The notes: generated by a model not told the origin, from the sequence alone. A stretch of DNA of 64,000 nucleotides from Tolypeutes matacus (GCA_026826555.1 JAKSZT010054334.1:36149427-36213426), one strand, 5' to 3'; positions 47,001-59,548 are shown, counted from the first letter of the stretch. Numbers and translations are program-made.

Positions 47001-47838
47001 TCATTTTCATTTGTCTCAATATATTTACTGATTTCACTTGCAATTTCCTCTTTGACCCACTGAATATTTAGGAGTGTGTTGTTCAGTCTCCACACATTTG
47101 CAAATTTACTTTTTTCCTGTCTGTTATTGATTTCTAGTTTCATTCCATTATGATCTGAGAAGGTGCTTTGTATAATTTCAATCTTTTTAAATTTTTTGAG
47201 AGCTGTATTGTGACCTAACATGTGGTCTATCCTGGAGAAAGATCCATGGACACTTGAGAAGAATGTGTAACCCGCCGAGTTTGGATGCAGTGTTCTGTAT
47301 ATGTCTGTTAGGTCTAACTTGTTTATCATATTGTTCAAGTTCTCTGTTTCCTTGTTGATCTTCTGTCTAGTTGTTCTATCTAATGATGTGAGAGGGGTGT
47401 TGAAGTCTCCAACGATTATTGTAGAAATGTCTATTTCTCCCTTCAGTTTTGCCAGAGTTTTTCTCATATATTTTGGAGCCCCTGTTTAGGTGCGTAGATA
47501 TTTATGACTGTTATATCTTCCTGGAGGATCATCACTTTTATTAATATATAATGGCCTTCTGCATCTCTTTTCACTTTTTTGCATTTGAAGTCTGTTTTGT
47601 CTGATATTAGTTTAGCTACCCCTGCTCTTTTCTGTTTACTATTCGCATGGAGTATCTTTTTCCAACCTTTTACTTTCAGCCGGCTTGTATCCTTGGGTCT
47701 GAGGTGAGCTTCTTGTAAGCAGCATATGGATGGCTCATGTTTTTTTATCCATTCTGTCAGCCTGTATCTTTTGATTGGGGAATTTAATCCATTCACATTC
47801 AATGATATTACTGAGAATGCACTATTTATTTCCTCCAT
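44048..47838 (-). pseudogene. L1 ORF2, near-complete (endonuclease, RT, Cys motif)
   Basis: It starts MEEINSAFSVISLNVNGLNS at 47838. The endonuclease keeps Asn (SLNVNG), Glu (QEAHL), the RIDHML region and the SDH site ([10 protein letters not shown]). RT landmarks: [15 protein letters not shown] (46271-46564 frame) and the intact catalytic FADD ([18 protein letters not shown], 45566-46066 frame). The C-terminal Cys/His motif [18 protein letters not shown] lies in the last 239-codon frame (44048-44767). Only a handful of frameshifts or stops split an otherwise ~1,260-codon frame. Confidence 0.9.
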
Positions 47839-47919
47839 TTTATTCTTTGGTTTTCATATGTCATCTTATTTTTGTCTCTCTTTTTACTCTTTTGGTTATC
47901 CTTTCTGCTTTTCTTTCTT

Positions 47920-48898
47920 CTATACTCTCCTCCAAGCCTCTCTCTCCTGTCTTTTTCTTTCAGGTTCTAAGGCTTCCTTTAATATTTCCTGCAAAGGCGG
48001 ATTCTTTTTTGCAAATTCTCTTAGTTTCTGTTTGTTTGTGAATACTTTATATTCACCTTTATATTTGAAGGACAGTTTTGCTGGATAAAGAATTCTCGGC
48101 TGGCAGTTTTTCTCTTTCAGTTTCCTAATTGTATCATACCACTGTCTTCTTGCCTCCATGGTTTCTGAAGTGAAATCTTATTGGACGTCCTTTGTACATG
48201 ATCGTATGCTTCTCTCTTGCTGCTCTGAGAATTTTCTCTTTATTTTTTACATTTGACATTCTGAATAATATGTGTCTTGACATAGTCCTATTTGGGTTTA
48301 TTCTTATTGGGGTACGGTGTGCTTCTTGGACATGTAAGTTCATTTCTTTCGTGAGAGTTGCGAAATTTTCAGTTATTATTTCTTCAAATACTCTTTCTGC
48401 CCCTTTTCCTTTCTCTTCTCCTTCTGGAACTCCCATGACACGTATGTTCTTGCGTTTTGTGTTGTCATTCAACTGTCGGAGCTCCTGCTCAATTTTTTCC
48501 ATTCTTTTCTCTCTCTGTTCTTTTCTCTCTTCAATTTTATCTGCTCTGTGTTCAGTATCACTTATTCTTTCTTCTATCATTTCGAGTCTGCTGTTGTATG
48601 CTTCAAATATATTTTTGACTTCACCTATTGTGTCTTTCAATCCCATGAAATCTGTTACTTTTCTGTCCAGTGTTTCAAATTCTTGTTTGCGTTCGCTCAA
48701 TGACTTCTTGATGTCATTGATCTCTTTAACTATATTCTCTTTCATCTCATTAATTTGATTTTAGAAATTTGTGCTCATCTCACTTATTAGTTCTCTCAAA
48801 TTCTGCATCTCTTCTGGGACTTTGCTGTATTCCTTTTCTTGGGCCATGTCTTCTATTTTCTTAGTATGGCTCATAATCTTTTGCTGGTCCTTAGGCAT
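47920..48898 (-). pseudogene. L1 ORF1, near-complete (ORF1p)
   Basis: The likely start at 48898 gives MPKDQQKIMSHTKKIEDMAQ. A nonsense codon (CAA to TAA type) follows at about residue 46, then a 203-codon frame (48134-48745) holds the coiled coil (EAYNSRLEMIEERISDTEHR) and RRM (RHILFRMSNVKNKEKIL). A frameshift near 48140 leads into the C-terminal domain (EARRQWYDTIRKLKEKNCQP) ending EREAWRRV at 47920. Two lesions are visible. Confidence 0.88.
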
Positions 48899-50028
48899 CT
48901 GGTTAGTTTGTATTTTACTTAGATGCTCTATCTCTTTCTCTTTTATGGGGTTTTAGTGGCAGGAGGCTGTGAGTTACCACAGCTCTTTGATTTTTGGCTC
49001 AACCTTGATTGTTAGGATTGTTCTGCTGGTTGCTCAAAACTGGGCACTGGACCCAGTAATTGGTTGTAGAGTCGTTTCCTAGGGCCTTGGGCAGGGAGGC
49101 TATAGAGGCCAGGAAAAGCCCCTCTTACTTATTAATTTTCTTATGTGCACTTCCTTGGTCTGCCAGGAGATGGCACTTGTTGGCAGCTCTCAATTCAGTG
49201 CCTGGTGGGAGCGTATTTGTTGTGACACAGGCCAGATCAATGTGCTAGAGCTTCCTGTCTGGGGGCTAAGAGCCCTGTGATTCAAACTTTCTGAGGCAGT
49301 TCTCCAGACTTCTCTCATAGCACCCCCCTTTTCCGAGCTAGGAAATATTTCCACTCCCTTCTGAATCCTCAACAATCAGTCCCTGTTAGTAGAGGAGGAG
49401 ATTGGGAGGTGTGTATATCTTTACCCCCTTGCAGGCTCCAAGGCAAACAATGGCACAGCCCCACCCAGCCTGGAAGGGCTCTCGGTACAGGGCAGACCAA
49501 ACCCAGGAGTCCAAAGCAGGGTCAGCCCCAGGCTCTCTCTCCCCTCTCCTGTGGAGTCCTCAACAATTAGTCCAGGCTAGAAGAGAGGGAGGCTGCAAGG
49601 GTCGGATTTCTCCAGTCCTTTCTAGGCTCCCAGGGCAAACCACCATGTGGAAGGGTCCGTGGGGCTCCACAGCCCAAATTTCAGGTTAGAACTTGAGTCA
49701 GCTTAAGGCTGTGTCCCTCTCTCTCCCCTTTCCAGGAGTGGCAGATCCCTGAAGCCCCCTTTGTCTGTGGTCCCAGGCCCAGAGGCCCGAGAATTCTGAA
49801 TAGTGTGGGGGAGGGTGCTGGCAGCAGCAGAAGCTGCTACTTGCAACTCACGGTTCTGTTGATACGATTTCCCTTTTCTGTCCCTCTCTCCTCTGGGTGG
49901 TGTGCAGCCTTCACCTGCTGTCCTAAACCCTAGAAGATCTTTTTTGGGGCTGTTTCTGCTTGTCCTCTAGCTATTTTTCTGGAGAAGAGATTCCCGTGTC
50001 TTACTAGTCTGCCATCTTCCCGGAAGTC
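48899..50028 (-). promoter_or_regulatory. L1 5'UTR (promoter region)
   Basis: About 1.13 kb of relatively G/C-rich sequence precedes ORF1, starting with GACTTCCGGGAAGATGGCAG at 50028. The short frames within it are not genes. Confidence 0.75.
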
Positions 50029-50042
50029 TGCCATTACCTCTT

Positions 50043-50640
50043 ACAGTATAGCAATGGATTCTCTCCCCTGTGGTAATGAAATTTTGATGGTGGAATTCCT
50101 ACTCACCAGTGTTAAACTTGCTAGTGAGATACAAGTCCAAATAGCCATGGTCCCATAAATTAAAAAGGGAGACAGGTTAGCATAATTTGAATTCAAGCTC
50201 TCAGGTACCTTTTGTATCCTAGACGTAAGAGAGTAGATATTGTGATTATGCTAAACCTCTTGTACTGAGCATCAACATTTTTGATGGAGTCCAAGGTGGT
50301 TTAGAAAAGTGAAACTTTGTTACCATTAGAAGACGTCAGTCTTCTTAGGCAAAGAGGTTATCACTAAAGATCGATCAAATGGCTGAGGCCTGCTTCAAGA
50401 GTTACCAGGAGACATTGGGGTCACTCTTCAGCACCACTCTCAGCCTTGAGGGTCTCATGTTCTTCTCGTCATGAGCATAAAGGGTTACTATGTAGTTTCG
50501 GTAATCATCTTCACTTACATGCCAAGACATTCACCAATACAAGATGGTGCCTGAAGCATTGGGCCAGAACCAGCTCTGTGTTTACCAGATTATGAAAGAC
50601 AATATTTCATTCCTCCCCAAAGACCACACAATACACCTAA
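50043..50640. other. No recognised feature
   Basis: Unique sequence, somewhat less AT-rich, without a domain or repeat that I can name. Confidence 0.5.
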
Positions 50641-50657
50641 TCAATGTAATGGCTTTT

Positions 50658-50922
50658 ATTTTTTTAAGATTTATTTTATTTACTTATTTATCAACCTCTT
50701 GCTGTTTGTGCTCACTGTGTCCATTTGCTGTGTGTTTTTCTGTGCCTGCTTGTCTCCCTTTGTTGTGTCATCTTGCTGCACCAGCTCACTGTGCTGCATG
50801 GGCCGTCAACTCACCACGCTGTGTGGGCGGCCAGCTTGTCTTCACCAGGTGGCCCCGGGAATCGAACCCTGGGCCTCCCATATGGTTAATGGGAGCCCAA
50901 CCACTTGAGCCACATCCTCTTC
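50658..50922 (-). mobile_element. DAS-type SINE, long variant
   Basis: On the minus strand the tRNA-like head has GGCTCAAGTGGTTGGGCTCC (box A region) and GGGTTCGATTCCCGGGGCCA (box B), followed by a ~150-bp body and an AATAAATAAG/A tail. Flanking duplications TCAATGTAATGGCTTTT (50641-50657) and TCAATGTACTGGCTTTT (50923-50939) differ by one base. The open frames across it are incidental. Confidence 0.88.
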
Positions 50923-50939
50923 TCAATGTACTGGCTTTT

Positions 50940-51513
50940 TAAATAGCTCAATCACAAAATGACTTGTTATATATCATTCTCCTAGGACAATTGCAGTAGT
51001 TTTTTTTCACGCAGATGTAAGCATAGATAAAGAAATTCTTCTGAGAAAAAGCAGCTTCAGCTTTACCATCATTCTCCAATTCTAACCATAAAGAAAGTAA
51101 AACAAAATAAAATAAATTTTGGCAGGCTTTACTTCCAGAGCTTTTCTCATCCCAGGTTTAGGGGGATATGCAAGTCCATGTGCTAATAGGACATTGTGGT
51201 ATCAACCTCATTATTACCTTCTTCCTCATCGTCACCATGATCATATACATATAATGATAAATCTATCATAAACATGGTTTAAACAGACCCTACTCAGTAT
51301 CTATGGTAATATAGCCTCCCCACAGTATGGGTCTATAATCCACTGTGTCCCATTATCTACCTTATTGAATGATTTCTCTGATTCTCAGCTTTTACTTTCT
51401 AAATCATTACTCTTTTTTTCTCCTCTAATATGTTTAATTTAAATCATCATTATAAAACTTGAATTTCCTCTCCCAAAAACCATCCTCATCTGGGCCAACA
51501 ATTAAACAAAATA
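50940..51513. other. No recognised feature
   Basis: AT-rich sequence, nothing recognised. Confidence 0.5.
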
Positions 51514-51518
51514 CTTTG

Positions 51519-52127
51519 TTTATTAGTCAACTATAGGGGTGCTGATGGATAATACCAGAAATCTGTTGACTTTTATAAAGGGTATTTATTTGGGGTAGAA
51601 GCTTACAGTGACCAGGCCATAAAGCATAAGTTACTTCCCTCATCAAAGTCTGTTGCCACGTGTTGGAGCAAGATGGCTGCAAGGAATGAGGCTTCCTCTT
51701 CCTCTTAAGGCTCCATAGTCCTAGCTTCTTCCAGTATCAGCTGTAGGCTGGGATAAGTCTCGTCTCTCTCCCAGGGCTCATTTCTCTCTGGGCTCAGCTG
51801 CTCTGTTCTCTTCAAAAGGTCAGCTGTAGACTATCAGGCTCTCTCTCCTCCTGGGGCTCTGCCGTGTCAAGGGAGCCATCTGTATTCCTCTGTGTTCTTC
51901 TCCTGTGTGTTCACTCCCCTGCCATGTAGTTCTTTTTGTAAGTCCCCACCCACCAAGAGGGCAGGGACTCAACGTTCTACTGACATGACCCAATCAAAGC
52001 CTTAATCTTTAAGTAAAAGTGAAACCTCTGGATTTTATACAATCTAATACACCCACAGAAACTGACCAGTTTGCAAACGTAATCCAATATTTATTTTTGA
52101 ATTCATAAATAATACCAAACTGCTACA
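51519..52127 (-). mobile_element. Solo LTR, ERVL/MaLR-like
   Basis: The reverse complement begins TGTAGCAGTTTGGTATTATT and shares blocks with the LTRs at 18875 and 21062: the complement of GGGTATTTATTTGGGGTAGA (polyadenylation region), CCACGTGTTGGAGCAAGA and GGCCATAAAGCAT. It differs extensively in its middle and 5' part, so it is a related, older subfamily. A perfect 5-bp duplication CTTTG flanks it (51514-51518, 52128-52132). No internal sequence is left. Confidence 0.88.
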
Positions 52128-52415
52128 CTTTGAAACATTCTAAAATGCACTAATTGAAAACTTATACTCAATAACTAGGGTTGTATTAATAACATGATTC
52201 AAAACTTTTCAGGAAATGCTTGCACAACTCTGTTAACTTGAAATTATGAGTGTAGAATTCTGCAAATTAAGGAAAAATTAATTAATTGTAAATGTTTTTT
52301 TATGCACAACATGTGTAAGAGGGCTACTGACACTCTCCTTTTCTCTACATCCCTGCCTTCCTCTATCTCCTCTCCTTCCTTATCCTTCCTTATTTCTTGC
52401 TTTTATCATTTCAGC

Positions 52416-52440
52416 TTTTTTTTTTTTTTTTTTTTTTTTT
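52416..52440. repeat. T25 homopolymer
   Basis: Uninterrupted run of 25 T. No retroposon body adjoins it on the right, so it may be an orphan. Confidence 0.9.
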
Positions 52441-52794
52441 GCATTACTTCATTATTACCATCTAGGAATTTTAGCATAAAGTTAAATCCTATACTTAGGA
52501 AGAGAATGTAATGGTAGAGCGCTATTTTAATTGTTACTTTGAGTAGTAGTAGCAGTTCCAGTAGTATCAGCCCCATTATTATCTCTTTCTTTGCCATCAA
52601 TATAATCATTTACATCTCAACTCATAGAAATGTTATCTGAATTTGAATGCTAGCATTATATTTCCACAAATGTTTAATGAAATTATCTTCTTTAATTTAT
52701 GAAAATACTGCTTTAGAATAAAAAGACATGTTGAACAATTATTAATAGATTCATAACCTCATAAAGCAATAAGAAAGTCACTACACAGAATTGT

Positions 52795-52821
52795 TATATA
52801 TATATATATATATATATATAT
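52795..52821. repeat. (TA)n microsatellite
   Basis: About 13 perfect TA units. The surrounding 52133-53447 shows no other feature. Confidence 0.9.
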
Positions 52822-53447
52822 TTAAATATGGTGGCAAACAAAAAAGCACTCTATATTAAATGCTAGATTTTAGAAAATAAGGAATTTAATGCAATTTTAT
52901 TTTTTCAGGAACTTAATTTGAAACAATTCTCTGTTGCTTCTTCAAGGAGATAGAAATAGATTAAATAGAAATAAGCTTGTCCTCTTTCTTTACTAAAAGT
53001 CTATAGCATATAAGATTAAGGTCATAGATACTTAAGGTCATATATTAAATTAATGGATAATTTAAAATTAGAATGTAATATACGTTTAAGTTGTCAAGTT
53101 ATTTGTAACTACTTTCTCTTATTCCATATTCACTTCAAATACATGAAAGGACCTATTTATCTAGATATAGATATAATCTGGCTCTAAATGAACCGATCAA
53201 ATATCTAGAAATAGTATAAGGGAATTAATACCTTGACTTGTATACTTCCCTGCTTTAAAAATATTTCAAGAGATGGGGAATATTTAAGTTGAAAGGAACA
53301 CTTATGATGGAGTTGTAGAAATCAATTCAAGGGAAATTATTTAATAAAAATAAATATACTGGGATAGTATTTTGAAGTCTATTGATCTTTGCTTGAAGAT
53401 TAAAAGTTATTCTCTTCTGGAAAAAATGAGATATCAAACTAAAAGTT

Positions 53448-53864
53448 TGTCTTAGGTTCCTAGGGCTGCCATAACATACTACCAGAAACTGGGTAGCTTA
53501 AAATAATGGAAATTTATTGCCTCACAGTTCTGGAGGCTAGAAGTCTAAATTGAGATATCAGCAGGGCTATGCTTCCTCACAGGGCAGCAGCATTTTAAAA
53601 GGTGGCTTGCCAGTAATCCATGGCTTATGGCAAAACTCAATCTTTTCCTTCATCACATGGCTGTCTTCTCTCTCTGACTGTGTCCAAATGTCTCTTCTTA
53701 TAAGAACACCAGTCAAATTGGATTAGGGACCACCCAAATCCAGTTTGGCCTCATTTTATTGAATAATACCTTCAAGATCCTATTTGCAAACAAGATCACA
53801 TTCAGGAAACTTGGGGTTAAGACTTGAACATATCATTTGAGACAATACAATTCAATCCATAGCA
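53448..53864 (-). mobile_element. MLT1-type MaLR LTR
   Basis: On the minus strand it runs from TGCTATGGATTGAATTGT to GGCAGCCCTAGGAACC, with GACTGGTGTTCTTATAAGAA in the middle and the polyadenylation block GGCAATAAATTTCC near its end. This is the full order of an MLT1 LTR. Ancient, diverged, no internal part. Confidence 0.8.
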
Positions 53865-54139
53865 AAGAATAATGGGAGATTTAATTATAAATCAAAATGA
53901 ATGATATAAAAACTAATTATAAGTAACTAATATTTTGTTTTATGTTTTAAATTATAATATTTAATTTACCAATTAAAGACATACATTAAAATATATGCAC
54001 ACAAAAATACATATGAAAATGGGTTTTATGCATGTATTTCCAAAGTTTAATCTATTAAGAGATCCATCTTTTTTAACAAACAAAGCCTTATTTTTATGCT
54101 ACAGACACAAGGATTGGAATTTCAGAGACCATCAGGTTC

Positions 54140-55180
54140 AAAACTCAAGTTGGATATGAATTTGGACCTTGGATTTGGCAGTGGATTCTTAGATATGATA
54201 CTAAAAGTATGAGCAACAAAAGAAAACTATATGAATTAAACTTAATCCAAATTAAAAAATTTTGCAAATTAAAGGACATTATCAAGAAAATGAAAAGAAA
54301 AACTACAAAACTGGAGAAAACAGTGGCAAATCATATATACAATAAAGACTTAATGTCCAGAATATATAAAGAATAATTTTAACTCAACAGCACAAAAGAC
54401 AAACAACCCAATGCAAAAATAGGCAAAAGACTTTAATAGACATGCTTCCAAAGAATATATGCAAATAACCAATAAGCACATGAAAAGGTGATCAACATCA
54501 TTTTCCAGGAGGGAAATGCAAATCAAAACCACATGAGATATCTCTTCACACCATTAGGATGTCAATAATTATTATTTTTTATAAAGGCAAACACGTGGTG
54601 GAGAGGATGTGGAGAGACTGGAATTCTAGAGCATTGTTAGTGGGAATGTATAATGGTACAGCCACTGTGGGAAGCAATATGACACTTTCTCAAAAAGTTA
54701 CATATAGAATTACCATATGACTCAGCAATTCTACACCTAGGTATATACTCAAAGAAATTGAAAACATGGTCTCAAGCAGATACTTGTACACCAATGTTCA
54801 TGGCAGCATTAGCAGCATTATTCAAAATAGCCCAAAGGTAGAAAGAAACCAAGTGTCCATCAACAAATGAATGGATAAAAAATTTGATACATACACGCGA
54901 TGGAATACTATTCAGTTATGCAAATGAATTAAGTTTTTATACATGCGACAACATAGGTGACTCTTGAAAACATTACTCTCAGTGAATATAAGCAAGGCAT
55001 ATAACTATATGATTTCACTTACATGAAATATCTAGAAATCGAAAATTCAAAGACAGAAAGTAGATTGGAGGTTACCAGCGGTAAGGGCAAGAAAGGGGGA
55101 TGGGTTGTTGCTTGATGGGTACAGAGTACTTGGAAATTTTGGAAATCTTGAAATAAAATTATAAAATAAAGGCTGTAAAT
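54140..55180 (+). mobile_element. Old L1, ORF2 C-terminus and 3'UTR
   Basis: Plus-strand landmarks: AGTATGAGCAACAAAAGAAA, AATATATGCAAATAACCAAT, GGAGAGGATGTGGAGAGACT (Cys-motif region), CAATTCTACACCTAGGTATA, AAGTGTCCATCAACAAATGA and TACTATTCAGTTATGCAAAT, then a 3'UTR with GGAGGTTACCAGCGGTAAGG. Truncated at the 5' side and degenerate. Confidence 0.8.
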
Positions 55181-58100
55181 TGTATGACACAAAGAAAGCA
55201 AAATACAAAATCTCAGGTTGCTTTTGTTTAATTGGAACATGTCCTTTGATAAAATGCAAACCTTTCTCAAATCTTAGGCCACAACTAATCGGCATTAGAA
55301 TTCTAGCAGAATAAATAAAGACAAGCTTGTCCCATTAAATAACAAACATTTTAAAATAAAACTTTAATTTAAAAAATGAAATGCAAGTGGCATCATTAGA
55401 ACACTTAACCTGGCCCACCTTGGAGGATGGCAGGTACATCTTTTCAGCATCAATTTGGGAGCCATAGTTCCCTGACTGGTCATTAGATTTCAACTGCCAA
55501 ATTATACACACCAGTGATTGTTCTGTGGGAAAGAATATTACAGTCTTTGATTTTTTGTGTTAGTATTTTTTGAATGCCACTAAATTATGTGACATTATGT
55601 CAGTTTACATTTATACATAAAAATGTAAACACACTATCCTGGCAAGATGATCCCCAGCCTGAAAATTATACCATAAAGAAAATAGCATAGATTTTATTAT
55701 TGCCTACATAAGACTTTGCCACTTCATAATGATCCATGAATCCTCTACTGTTTTCTATTTTTTTGAAGTTTAATGTAAAGTAAATAATTGTTTCAATATT
55801 GCCATGTATTTACTATTACAAAACTATCATTTTCAAATGCTTTATAAATGAGCCTATTAACAAATATAAATAGATATTCATGTATTTGCTAAAATAGATC
55901 AATAGGCATTCTGCCCAACTTAATGTTGTTTACTGACAAAGTAGGGCATAATTTTGCCTTCTTTTCTGACTGAAAAATAGCACTGCTGTTCCTTTCACAT
56001 GAATATTTTTGTGGGTGATGATCCCCCTGATCCAGAGAACTATGAACTAAAAAGAGAGAGAGAGACAAAAATCTTGAAATTGGGGCAAAAAACTACTATA
56101 TGGAGAGACTATCACAATATGATCCTATTGTTGCTATCCTAATAAACATGGAATTGAAAAGCCTAGTTTCCTCAGTGTTTTGATAATTGAAGAAATCATA
56201 ATATAAATTACCCACATTGAAATCCTCCTGCAATTAACTCTAGAATTTGAGACACCTACAGCCTGGTAATCATACTCATGTGTGCTAAGTAATTAATGTT
56301 TTGATTTTTTGAATACTTATGAGATAGAAAATAAATCAAACTCGGTTTTGTAATTAAGTAAATTTAAATATCTTTTCAAAAATTGTCTTAATATTTTTAA
56401 TTGTTTTGTTATTGTTGGGGTTAAAGGCCCTTTGAGAAATATTCCTAATTTATTTTTGTTGCTATTTCAAGTCATTCATCCCTGGTAACACCAGGGCTTT
56501 AGAGATGTCAACAAGAATTTCATGCAAATCAACTACTCAACTAATGAATTTAATAGCAGGTGGGCAGCATAAGACTAAATATAACCAAAGGAGAAAAATA
56601 ACTCATTCTCACTGGTATGAAAAAAGGTCAGTTTTGAATATTTACAACAGAAATACAATTTTTGTTAGTACTTGTTCACTTTATAAAATTTGTAGTGATA
56701 AAAAATATAAAATTTTTATGCTTATTTATAAAGCATTTTAATGTCTTAATTAAATTTTATATATTTTCATTGACACTTAAACAAAGAAAGAAAACTCTTG
56801 AATGGTAGGATTGGTACGATTAGAAGCACAAATTAAGGTCTTTTTTTAATTTGCAAAAAGGAAGTAGGCAGATGTAAGAGACTATTCATGACTGAAAATC
56901 AAGGCATTTGATATTAATGTTTTATTATCAAAACGAGGCTGGAAGCTAAGAGCAAATTTTCAGATGTGTGTCTTGATTATAATGTTCAATGTGGTTTGAT
57001 ACAGAATAGTAAATAATTCCAAAAGTTTCAAATAAAAAGGTGTATATACACACACACAGTTTGTTAAAAGTTCAATAGTTCAATAGTTCAATAGGGACAT
57101 AATATCTCAGTATGTTTAGGCTAGGCCGTTAAAGTTATATTATTAATAATATGATATACTATAACATGACATTACATGAGGGGATGGAATTTTGCCAGAT
57201 TATTCGAGCATATTCATACACCAGAGTCTGTGAAAAATTGGTTTTCTCAGCCTGGATCATTCTTTTCCCAGATAACTGTAAGACCTAACTCTGCCATTTC
57301 CTTTGTGTCTATGCTTCTATTTATCAGGAAAAGCTAGGGTTTGCTGTGGCAAACAAATGAATCCCCAGATTTTACTCCCTCAGCCAATTAATGATATTTG
57401 ACATGTCCAATCACATTTTATTGTCAGTATTTATCACCTGGTCCAATCTAACTAGAATAGGGCTAGAAATACAGGGGATAGGGAGAAAGGTAAGTTATTT
57501 GGTCAGCATTACTATCTCTTATGCAGTCCTCTTGTGTACTCACCAGATATCCTTTGTTTTCTTTCTTTCATATTTAGAACACTCTGTTGTCCCCAAAGGA
57601 GATAAGCCAAAGTCCATCTGGGCACGAACTCCAAATTGAAGTCCTCAGTCTCAGGGTGGTGTGTGGTAATCTCTATATCTAGTCCAATTTGGTATCCTTT
57701 TATAAGATAAAAAAAAGTGGTAATATAAATAAACATATTTGAAAAAGAAGAATGAGAGATACCCAGCAAATAATCAAGCAATTGTGAGGGTCCCCTTCAC
57801 TGGGGATATAAAATCTTTCTTGATTAGGCATTTATTTTGTTCCCTGGAAACACTAAATTTTCCATTGTTAACTGTGGTCCTTGATGATGTCCTCGGATAG
57901 GTAGTTACTTTTTGATTTATCCTTCTCCACCATATCTGAAATGTGCTTGGGAAGATGTTCTCCTGGGAACCATATAGTTTTCTCAGCCCTCTGCCTGCCT
58001 TAGAAAAACTGAGGTTCCAAGGAGTAAACCAGTCAATTTTTTCCTGAACTTATATCTTTTGTGTAATTCTTTGCCAGATGCAGTCAATAGCAACCAGCAT

Positions 58101-58310
58101 TTACTATTAATTCAGTTTTCCAACTTCTTTCTCTAGAAGCTAATTTGGTTGAGAACATGATCTGCCTTCCTAGGTATCTCAGGAGAGAGTATTACTAAAT
58201 ATATTGCAGTGTAATATGAATATCCATTTTTCTAGCATTATATATTGGTATTCTCAATGACTGTGGCCAAACTCTTAAGTTGCTACTTCACTTTTGGTAT
58301 CAATTTCTGT
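55181..58310. other. No confident gene or repeat
   Basis: AT-rich unique DNA. Small items: (GA)n near 56057-56072, (AC)n near 57044-57058, and three tandem GTTCAATA units at about 57070-57093. Frames at 57391-57639 (plus) and 57512-57781 (minus) overlap and look incidental. Confidence 0.5.
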
Positions 58311-58315
58311 ATTTG

Positions 58316-58425
58316 TCATTATGGCCTAGTTATGCTGAGGTAACAGATTGACACCCAAACCTTAGTGAATTAACCACACAAAATTTTATATCTCATTTAA
58401 TTTACATGGTGATTTTCTTTGGGGT
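58316..58425. repeat. Possible old interspersed repeat
   Basis: TTATGCTGAGGTAACAGATTG followed by CCCAAACCTTAGTGAATTAA resembles a common mammalian repeat end, and a similar GCTGTGGCAAACAAATGAAT..CCCAGATTT occurs at 57341. Family unknown (first motif shortened by one base would fit equally). Confidence 0.3.
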
Positions 58426-59144
58426 TGGAGCCTAAAGGGAGGGGTGATGGGCTCATGGAGGGGACAACAACTTATAGGGAGAGGATATAAATATGTAGCT
58501 TTCTCTGAAAACATATCAGAGGAAGAAACATAATAAAGAATCATGAGTGAGCTTTATACTATTCCAAATTAAAAGTGAGGTTCAATTTCTACTCATGTTT
58601 TATTAGACAGAAATAGTCATAAGGACTCCCTAAGGGAAGCATAAGGAAGAAAATCCAATATTTGGAGAGTATTTGTAATAAAAATTATTAAAAAGTTAAT
58701 TAAAGAGAGTGCTACATATCCTTTCAATGTCATATAGCAAGTGGAAGTTAACAAGCCCACCTAAGGATTATTTCATTTTCTAGAACACTGTATCTCTGTT
58801 GGACTTTGTTATATATTATTTGATTAAAACAAAGACACGGTTATGTTACATGTTAACTTGTAGAGTTCTGTTCAGAAGAAAAGATAGTCCCAAGTGTTAT
58901 GCTATATTGCCCTATGGGATATTAGCCAATGTTATTATCAATCCTAAGAATTTTATTCAAACATTTTCCAAAATGCTTCTAACAGGTCAGTTTCTCAAAA
59001 TATGTTTTAGAACCAACTTTACCATGATCCTGGTTCCCTCACTAATTCCTAATTTCAATTAAATCTTTGACACATGTTAATTATGTATTTTGAGAGCCAT
59101 GTTTTAAACTTTTTTTGTGTCAAAATACTTTGAAAACATTTAAT

Positions 59145-59395
59145 GTTTCTGCTCAAGCATTACCTGATCAGAGAGATCTTCCCTGACATTATATATGCTT
59201 TATTTTCTCCATAAAACATTTGCCACCTTATATATCAACATTTTATTTATTTATAGTATCATTCTCTTCTAAAATTTTACAATACAAATATAAATCCTTT
59301 TTGTTTTGTAAAATTGTACATTCTTTTTTTAGAAAAATACCTACCATATAATAGGCATTCATAAATATCTGTGGATTAATTTAAGGAAATAATTC
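59145..59395 (+). mobile_element. L2 LINE 3' fragment
   Basis: GATCAGAGAGATCTTCCCTG, a T-rich middle section with TATTTATTTATAGTATC, and TACCATATAATAGGCATTCA then ATAAATATCTGTGG follow the L2 3' end. Confidence 0.55.
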
Positions 59396-59439
59396 TATAA
59401 CTCAGAAAATTAGCCTATAACTTACACTGTGCTATGTGG

Positions 59440-59548
59440 GGTTTTGTTTGTTTGTTTGTTTGTTTTTTAGGCACCTGGGGCTGGGGATTGAACCTGTGAC
59501 TCGTACATGGGAAGCCAGCACTCAACCACTGAACCACATTGGCTCCCC
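59440..59548 (-). mobile_element. DAS-type SINE, first of two
   Basis: A (GTTT)n/T6 tail at left is followed on the minus strand by a tRNA-like head: GTTCAGTGGTTGAGTGCTGG (box A) and CAGGTTCAATCCCCAGCC (box B). Short form of the SINE, directly followed by a second copy. Confidence 0.8.

Larger units (their letters stand above)
43942..50028 (-). mobile_element. Full-length L1, minus strand, younger copy
   Basis: The 6.1-kb L1 is bounded by a perfect 14-bp target duplication TGCCATTACCTCTT (43928-43941, 50029-50042). Its 5' end, on the minus strand, starts GACTTCCGGGAAGATGGCAG; the 3' tail is the poly-T at 43942-43953. Parts: 5'UTR 50028-48899, ORF1 48898-47920, ORF2 47838-44048, 3'UTR only ~95 bp. 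Reading frames are far longer than in the other L1s here, with few lesions, so this is the most recent L1 of the window, but it is still not intact. Confidence 0.92.

Noticed and set aside
47726..48758. Long plus-strand frames (120 and 188 codons, serine/phenylalanine-rich)
   Set aside because: They are antisense to L1 ORF1 and ORF2 of the minus-strand L1; A-rich sense codons give T-rich antisense frames.
52416..52440. T25 as the tail of a minus-strand retrocopy
   Set aside because: No retroposon body or target duplication is visible on the right side of the run.
57391..57781. Possible small gene with overlapping frames on both strands
   Set aside because: No domain, no splice or promoter evidence, AT-rich context; chance frames.
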